The notes beneath the pieces were generated by a model. It saw only the letters and a program-made list of their open reading frames with translations. It searched no databases and was not told the origin of the DNA. Position numbers and translations under genes: made by a program. From Jannaschia helgolandensis (GTDB lineage Bacteria > Pseudomonadota > Alphaproteobacteria > Rhodobacterales > Rhodobacteraceae), in the NCBI RefSeq assembly GCF_900109285.1, contig NZ_FNZQ01000001.1:1269001-1333000 (forward strand): a DNA stretch of 64,000 nucleotides. Reading direction: 5' to 3'. Within the stretch, counting starts at the first letter, position 1; each line of letters opens with the position of its first letter. Below, one piece after another: positions 59,892 through 64,000 of this stretch.

Positions 59892-61466
59892 TTATGATTT
59901 CTGGAACATGGCGAGCATGCGCCGTGTCACGAGGAAGCCGCCGAAAATGTTTATCCCGGCCATGAAGACGGACAACGCCGCCAGAAGGATCACCAGCCAT
60001 GAGCCCGAGCCGATCTGCACCAGGGCGCCCAGAATGATGATCGAAGAGATCGCGTTCGTCACTGCCATCAGTGGTGTGTGCAGGCTGTGCGATACGTTCC
60101 AGATGACCTGAAACCCGACGAAAACCGACAGGACGAATACGATGAAGTGCTGCATGAAACTGGCAGGCGCGAAAAAGCCTACGAAAAGCAGAAGCGCGGC
60201 ACCGATGACCAGCAGCCCGACCTGATTGCGGGTCTGTGCCTTAAAGGCGGCGACTTCGGTCGCGCGTTTTTCCTCGGCTGTCGGGACGATGACTTTCTGC
60301 TTCGGCTTCGTTGCGATGGCCGCGATTTTGGGCGGCGGGGGCGGCCATGTGATCGACCCTTCGTGCGTGACGGTCGCGCCCCGGATCACATCGTCTTCCA
60401 TGTCGTGGACCACGACACCGTCCTTCTCGGGCGTCAGGTCGGCCACCATATGACGGATGTTGTTGCCATAAAGCGTCGACGACTGCGCCGCCATTCGACT
60501 GGGGAAATCGGTATAGCCGATGATCGTGACGCCGTTATCGGTTACGATCTTTTCGTCCGGCACGGTCAGTTCGCAGTTACCGCCGCGTTCGGCCGCCAGA
60601 TCCACGATTACCGATCCGGGCTTCATGGACTTGACCATATCGGCCGTCCACAGCACCGGCGCGGGTCGGTTCGGGATCAGCGCGGTCGAGATGACGATGT
60701 CGATATCCGGAGCGATCTCACGGAACTTGGCCAGTTGCTTTGCCTGGAATTCGGGGCTGGAAGGCGGGGCATAGCCGCCCGTTTCCGCGCCGTCGGGCAA
60801 TTCGCTGTCGTCGAACTCCAGATAGACGAATTCCGCTCCCATCGACTCGATCTGCTCGGCCACTTCGGGGCGCACGTCAAAGGCATAGGTGATGGCGCCC
60901 AGTGATGTAGACGTGCCGATCGCGGCCAGACCGGCGACACCCGCACCGATCACCAGAACCTTGGCCGGGGGCACCTTGCCTGCGGCCGTTACCTGTCCGG
61001 TGAAGAAACGCCCGAAGTTATTGCCCGCCTCGATCACCGCGCGATACCCGGCGATATTCGCCATCGACGACAGCGCATCCATCTTCTGGGCGCGGGAAAT
61101 CCGGGGAACCATGTCCATCGCAATGGCAGTCGCGCCCTTGGATTTCAGCGTTTCCATCAGCGCCTCGTTCGACGACGGATAGAAGAACGAGATCAGCGTC
61201 TGGCCCTTGGTCAGTCGCTTGGCTTCAGTTTCCGTCGGCGGGCGCACCTTGGCCACGACGTCGATCATCTTGAACAGGGACGGCGCTGTCTTGACGACTT
61301 CCACCCCTGCATCACGATACGCATCATCCGTGAACCCGGCGAGGGTACCGGCACCGGCCTCGATAAAAACTTCATGCCCGAGCTTTTGCAGATGACCTGC
61401 GCTCTCTGGGGTGATGGCGACGCGGGCTTCGCCCTCGTGTACCTCTTTCGGTGCGCCGATCTTCAT
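59892..61466 (-). CDS. pntA: NAD(P) transhydrogenase, alpha subunit
   Basis: A 524-residue single-chain PntA: the NAD(H)-binding domain I ([38 protein letters not shown], with GxGxxG) and, at the C-terminus, four transmembrane helices (e.g. [20 protein letters not shown]) of domain II. Some alphaproteobacteria split this into two subunits; here it is fused. With PntB it supplies NADPH. It starts at ATG 61466 and is divergent from the SDR gene across 100 bases. Confidence 0.96.
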   Translation of the reverse strand: MKIGAPKEVHEGEARVAITPESAGHLQKLGHEVFIEAGAGTLAGFTDDAYRDAGVEVVKTAPSLFKMIDVVAKVRPPTETEAKRLTKGQTLISFFYPSSNEALMETLKSKGATAIAMDMVPRISRAQKMDALSSMANIAGYRAVIEAGNNFGRFFTGQVTAAGKVPPAKVLVIGAGVAGLAAIGTSTSLGAITYAFDVRPEVAEQIESMGAEFVYLEFDDSELPDGAETGGYAPPSSPEFQAKQLAKFREIAPDIDIVISTALIPNRPAPVLWTADMVKSMKPGSVIVDLAAERGGNCELTVPDEKIVTDNGVTIIGYTDFPSRMAAQSSTLYGNNIRHMVADLTPEKDGVVVHDMEDDVIRGATVTHEGSITWPPPPPKIAAIATKPKQKVIVPTAEEKRATEVAAFKAQTRNQVGLLVIGAALLLFVGFFAPASFMQHFIVFVLSVFVGFQVIWNVSHSLHTPLMAVTNAISSIIILGALVQIGSGSWLVILLAALSVFMAGINIFGGFLVTRRMLAMFQKS

Positions 61467-61566
61467 TGCAAAGTCTCCGGGGGCAGTTAGCGGTAATCCC
61501 TCTTATCTGTCGGCAACGGAAGCCTCAATGCAACATGCGCCGATGCGACACTTAATTGCGTGAAGG

Positions 61567-62319
61567 ATGATGACCTTGGGGAAATTGAACGAACGGCACG
61601 CACTTGTAACAGGCGGTGGCAGCGGCATCGGTCGCGCCATTGCGGAAAGCCTGATGTCGGCGGGCGCGCGCGTCACGGTCACCGGACGGCGACTGGAAGC
61701 ATTGCAATCGGTGTCCGGCGCAAATGCAGTCGCGATGGATGTAACCGACGAAACTTCGGTCATCGAGGGCATCGACGCTGCCCGCGAAGCGTTTGGCCCT
61801 GTTCAGATATGTATTGCAAACGCGGGCATCGCAGAAGGTGCATCACTGGCCAGGACTGATGCGCAGATGTGGCGGCGCATCATGGCGACAAACCTCGACG
61901 GGGCGTTTCACACGATCCGCGCCTGCCTGCCCGACATGGACGACTGGGGAAGGGTCATCGCCGTGTCATCCATCGCGGGGCTTAAGGGATTGAAAGGAGC
62001 ATCGGCCTATACCGCGTCGAAACATGGAATGATCGGACTGATCCGGGCGCTTGCAGCGGATCATCTGGGACGCGGCGTCACGTTTAACGCGCTCTGCCCC
62101 GGATATGTGGATACCGCGATCGTAACTGACAACACCTCACGGATCATGGCAAGGACGGGCATGTCCGAGGCGGATGCGCGCGATGTGATGATCGGCCAAA
62201 ACGCCCATCGCCGCCTGATCGAAGTCGATGAAGTAGCCGATGCCGCGATATGGCTGTGCAGCGATGGCGCACGTAGCGTGAATGGTCAGGCGATACAGAT
62301 CGCCGGGGGGCAATACTGA
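61567..62319 (+). CDS. Short-chain dehydrogenase/reductase
   Basis: A 250-residue SDR. The cofactor motif TGGGSGIGRAIA, the structural NAG and the catalytic Ser (AVSSIAG) and YTASKHG (Tyr-x3-Lys) motifs are intact. Basic residues after the second strand (TGRRLEAL) suggest NADP preference. Substrate unknown. The start is uncertain among ATG 61567, ATG 61570 and TTG 61576; the TTG has AAGGA 8-9 bases upstream. Its stop overlaps the kynU start (TGATG), so it is co-translated with kynureninase and may act in the same pathway. Confidence 0.85.
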   Translation: MMTLGKLNERHALVTGGGSGIGRAIAESLMSAGARVTVTGRRLEALQSVSGANAVAMDVTDETSVIEGIDAAREAFGPVQICIANAGIAEGASLARTDAQMWRRIMATNLDGAFHTIRACLPDMDDWGRVIAVSSIAGLKGLKGASAYTASKHGMIGLIRALAADHLGRGVTFNALCPGYVDTAIVTDNTSRIMARTGMSEADARDVMIGQNAHRRLIEVDEVADAAIWLCSDGARSVNGQAIQIAGGQY

Positions 62320-63518
62320 TGAACTGGACGGAGATGCGAAAACGGTTCCATCTACCGGATGGGGTGATCTATCTGGATGGCAATTCGCTGGGTCCACTGC
62401 CGGTCGCAGCGGCGGAGCGCGTGCGCCGAACGATCGAAGACGAGTGGGGGCAGCTTCTGATCCGGGGTTGGAACACAGGCGCGGACGGTGAAGGCTGGAT
62501 GGGATGGCCCACACGTCTGGGCGACCGCATAGGTCGCTTGATCGGCGCGCCCGAGGGGTCAGTCGTCGTGGGCGACACCCTGTCGATCAAGGTGTTTCAG
62601 GTGCTGGATGCCGCCTTGAAGTTGCGGCCCGACCGTCGCGTGATTCTGTCTGACAGCGGCAATTTTCCGACCGATCTCTATATGGCTGAAGGATTGATCG
62701 CCACGCTGGGGCAAGGGCACGAGTTGCGGGTCGTCGCGCCAGAAGACGTGGCAACGGCGATCGACGACGCCGTGGCCGTCACCCTGTTGACACAGGTTGA
62801 TTATCGCACCGGTCGGATGCATGACATGGCGTCCCTGACCGCACTGGCCCACGATCACGGCGCACTTGCAATCTGGGATCTGGCCCATTCCGCCGGCGCG
62901 CACGAAGTTGATGTGACGGCCGCAAATGCCGATTTCGCAATCGGCTGCACCTATAAGTATCTGAACGCCGGCCCCGGTGCGCCCGCCTTTGTCCACGTCC
63001 GCCCCGACTTGCAGGACCGGATCGCCCCGGCGCTGTCAGGGTGGCTGGGACATGCCGCGCCCTTCGCCTTCGATCCATCCTATCGTCCCGGTCCGGGGAT
63101 CGAGCGGATGCGCGTCGGCACACCTCCGGTCCTGCAACTCGCCGCGCTCGACGCCGCACTCGATATCTGGGACGACGTCGACATGCCTGCCTTGCGGGCG
63201 CGCTCTCTCGAATTGTCTGGCCGTTTTTTCGACGGTGTCTCCGAACTATGTCCTTCGCTGATGCCTGCATCGCCCGCCGATCAGACGTGCGGCTCGCAAG
63301 TCAGCTTCCGCCACGATCAGGGCTATGCGGTCATGCAGGCCCTGATCGCGCGCGGTGTCATCGGCGACTTCCGCGCACCCGACATCCTGCGCTTTGGTTT
63401 TACCCCGTTATTCATCGGCGAGTCCGAGGTGGATGCGGCAGTCTCCCATCTGGCGCAGGTTCTGACCACGCGGGAATGGGATCAGCCGCAATTTCTTGCG
63501 CGTAAGGCCGTGACCTGA
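62319..63518 (+). CDS. kynU: Kynureninase
   Basis: A 399-residue PLP-dependent enzyme hydrolysing kynurenine to anthranilate and alanine in tryptophan breakdown. IYLDGNSLGPLP at the start, the aspartate region AIWDLAHSAGAHEVDV, and the PLP Lys in FAIGCTYKYLNAGPGAPAFV are characteristic. Length is normal for the family. It is coupled to the SDR gene upstream (TGATG). kynA and kynB are not in the window, at least before its end. Confidence 0.94.
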   Translation: MNWTEMRKRFHLPDGVIYLDGNSLGPLPVAAAERVRRTIEDEWGQLLIRGWNTGADGEGWMGWPTRLGDRIGRLIGAPEGSVVVGDTLSIKVFQVLDAALKLRPDRRVILSDSGNFPTDLYMAEGLIATLGQGHELRVVAPEDVATAIDDAVAVTLLTQVDYRTGRMHDMASLTALAHDHGALAIWDLAHSAGAHEVDVTAANADFAIGCTYKYLNAGPGAPAFVHVRPDLQDRIAPALSGWLGHAAPFAFDPSYRPGPGIERMRVGTPPVLQLAALDAALDIWDDVDMPALRARSLELSGRFFDGVSELCPSLMPASPADQTCGSQVSFRHDQGYAVMQALIARGVIGDFRAPDILRFGFTPLFIGESEVDAAVSHLAQVLTTREWDQPQFLARKAVT

Positions 63519-63608
63519 AAGCCGCCATGCCATTGCATACCGCGCGGTGGCGATTGCACCCTTCCGCTTGACGCACACCTATCGCGCCATACGTCGGAGA
63601 TACCTAAT

Positions 63609-64000
63609 ATGTTGCGCGATTATCCCTGCCGCTACGATTTGGCCAACGAGCTTCATGCCCGTCCGTTCCCGTCACTGCCGACCGGGTCCGAAGCCGCGTT
63701 CCTCGCCATCAAGCGGGAACACGATGCTGCCAATCGTGACCGCGCAGCGGACAGGGCGCATCTTCTGGCGTTGCTGGACCGGTTTGGCGCGGACCATCCT
63801 AAACCCGATGCAACCCATTTCTTCGGCCAGATGGGCCGCTATCGCCTCAAATGGGAGAGTCATACCGAATTCGTGACCTACACGCTGTTTTCCGACAGTC
63901 TTTCGCCGCTTCCATTTGACGGCAATTTGTTTGCGGCCTTCCCCGCTGACTGGTTGGCCGCAGCGCCGGGCCTGCGTCTGACGTCCGCCCTGATCCGGGT
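63609..64000 (+). CDS. DUF3422 family protein, cut by window edge
   Basis: The frame runs from ATG 63609 (GGAG 8 bases upstream) to the window end, about 130 residues: MLRDYPCRYDLANELHARPF, then PSLPTGSEAAFLAI, THFFGQMGRYRLKWESHTEF. This matches the N-terminus of DUF3422 proteins (about 420 residues, with two C-terminal membrane segments not seen here). Function unknown. It lies 90 bases after kynU in the same direction and may be part of that transcript. Confidence 0.85.
   Translation, partial: MLRDYPCRYDLANELHARPFPSLPTGSEAAFLAIKREHDAANRDRAADRAHLLALLDRFGADHPKPDATHFFGQMGRYRLKWESHTEFVTYTLFSDSLSPLPFDGNLFAAFPADWLAAAPGLRLTSALIR

Noticed and set aside
1-64000. CRISPR array, insertion sequence, prophage, tRNA or rRNA
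   Set aside because: I saw no regularly spaced repeats, no transposase or integrase, and no tRNA or rRNA pattern by eye. A tRNA scan and IS search would settle this.

Overview
The window looks like chromosomal DNA of an alphaproteobacterium of the Rhodobacterales (Roseobacter/Paracoccaceae group). The support is gene-level: high G+C coding with strong G/C third positions, a Tad pilus cluster in the order typical of this group, a metK gene behind a SAM/SAH riboswitch (a class known essentially from Rhodobacterales), an RpoH-type promoter plus a ROSE-like leader on an hsp20 gene, single-chain PntA plus PntB, and a SitABCD-type manganese transporter. No rRNA, tRNA, CRISPR array, insertion sequence or prophage is visible. 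Most of the window is ordinary core genome.

Layout. 1-5.6 kb: a Hint-domain protein cut by the window edge, a lipocalin lipoprotein, the ligase-associated PdeM/Lhr-type DNA repair pair, and two tandem paralogous membrane-anchored proteins of unknown function. 5.8-17.8 kb: a minus-strand Tad (Flp) pilus locus, flp-rcpC-rcpA-ompA-like, a terminator, then tadZ-tadA-tadB-tadC-tadD-TPR-prepilin peptidase-AAA ATPase. 18.7-23 kb: lytic transglycosylase, a small GNAT, a glycosyltransferase broken by a 23-bp tandem duplication, a methyltransferase and a 3-oxoacid CoA-transferase pair. 23-31 kb: glyA, nadK, metG, a VOC protein, a DUF3072 protein, hsp20, a second glycosyltransferase and miaB. 31-40 kb: two paralogous exported proteins with a shared GCEHW motif, then a compact phoH-rraB-like-ybeY-corC-lnt string, metK, ribD, nrdR and a dodecin. 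40-48 kb: rpoD, dnaG and the detached tadG-tadE-tadF set. 48-64 kb: gdhA, a FUSC transporter, a KefC-type antiporter, an Lrp regulator divergent from hppD, sitABCD, pntAB, an SDR, kynU and the start of a DUF3422 gene.

How the parts work together. The two Tad blocks, about 27 kb apart, together supply pilin, peptidase, secretin, ATPases, platform proteins and minor pseudopilins for an adhesive Flp pilus. The phoH-ybeY-corC-lnt string groups RNA/ribosome maturation with envelope functions. hppD, kynU and gdhA handle aromatic amino acid and glutamate catabolism. sitABCD imports Mn and has a dyad matching a Mur/Fur box just before sitA.

Most notable observations: the 23-bp duplication whose removal restores a full glycosyltransferase frame; the tandem paralogues with an ACxxxGCxxDxxHPxI motif behind a perfect TTAA-N7-TTAAC CtrA-type site; the coupled GCEHW-motif pair; the SAM/SAH riboswitch; and the RpoH/ROSE-like control of hsp20. 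I see no convincing wholly new multi-gene system. The two paralogue pairs are the best candidates for undescribed biology.
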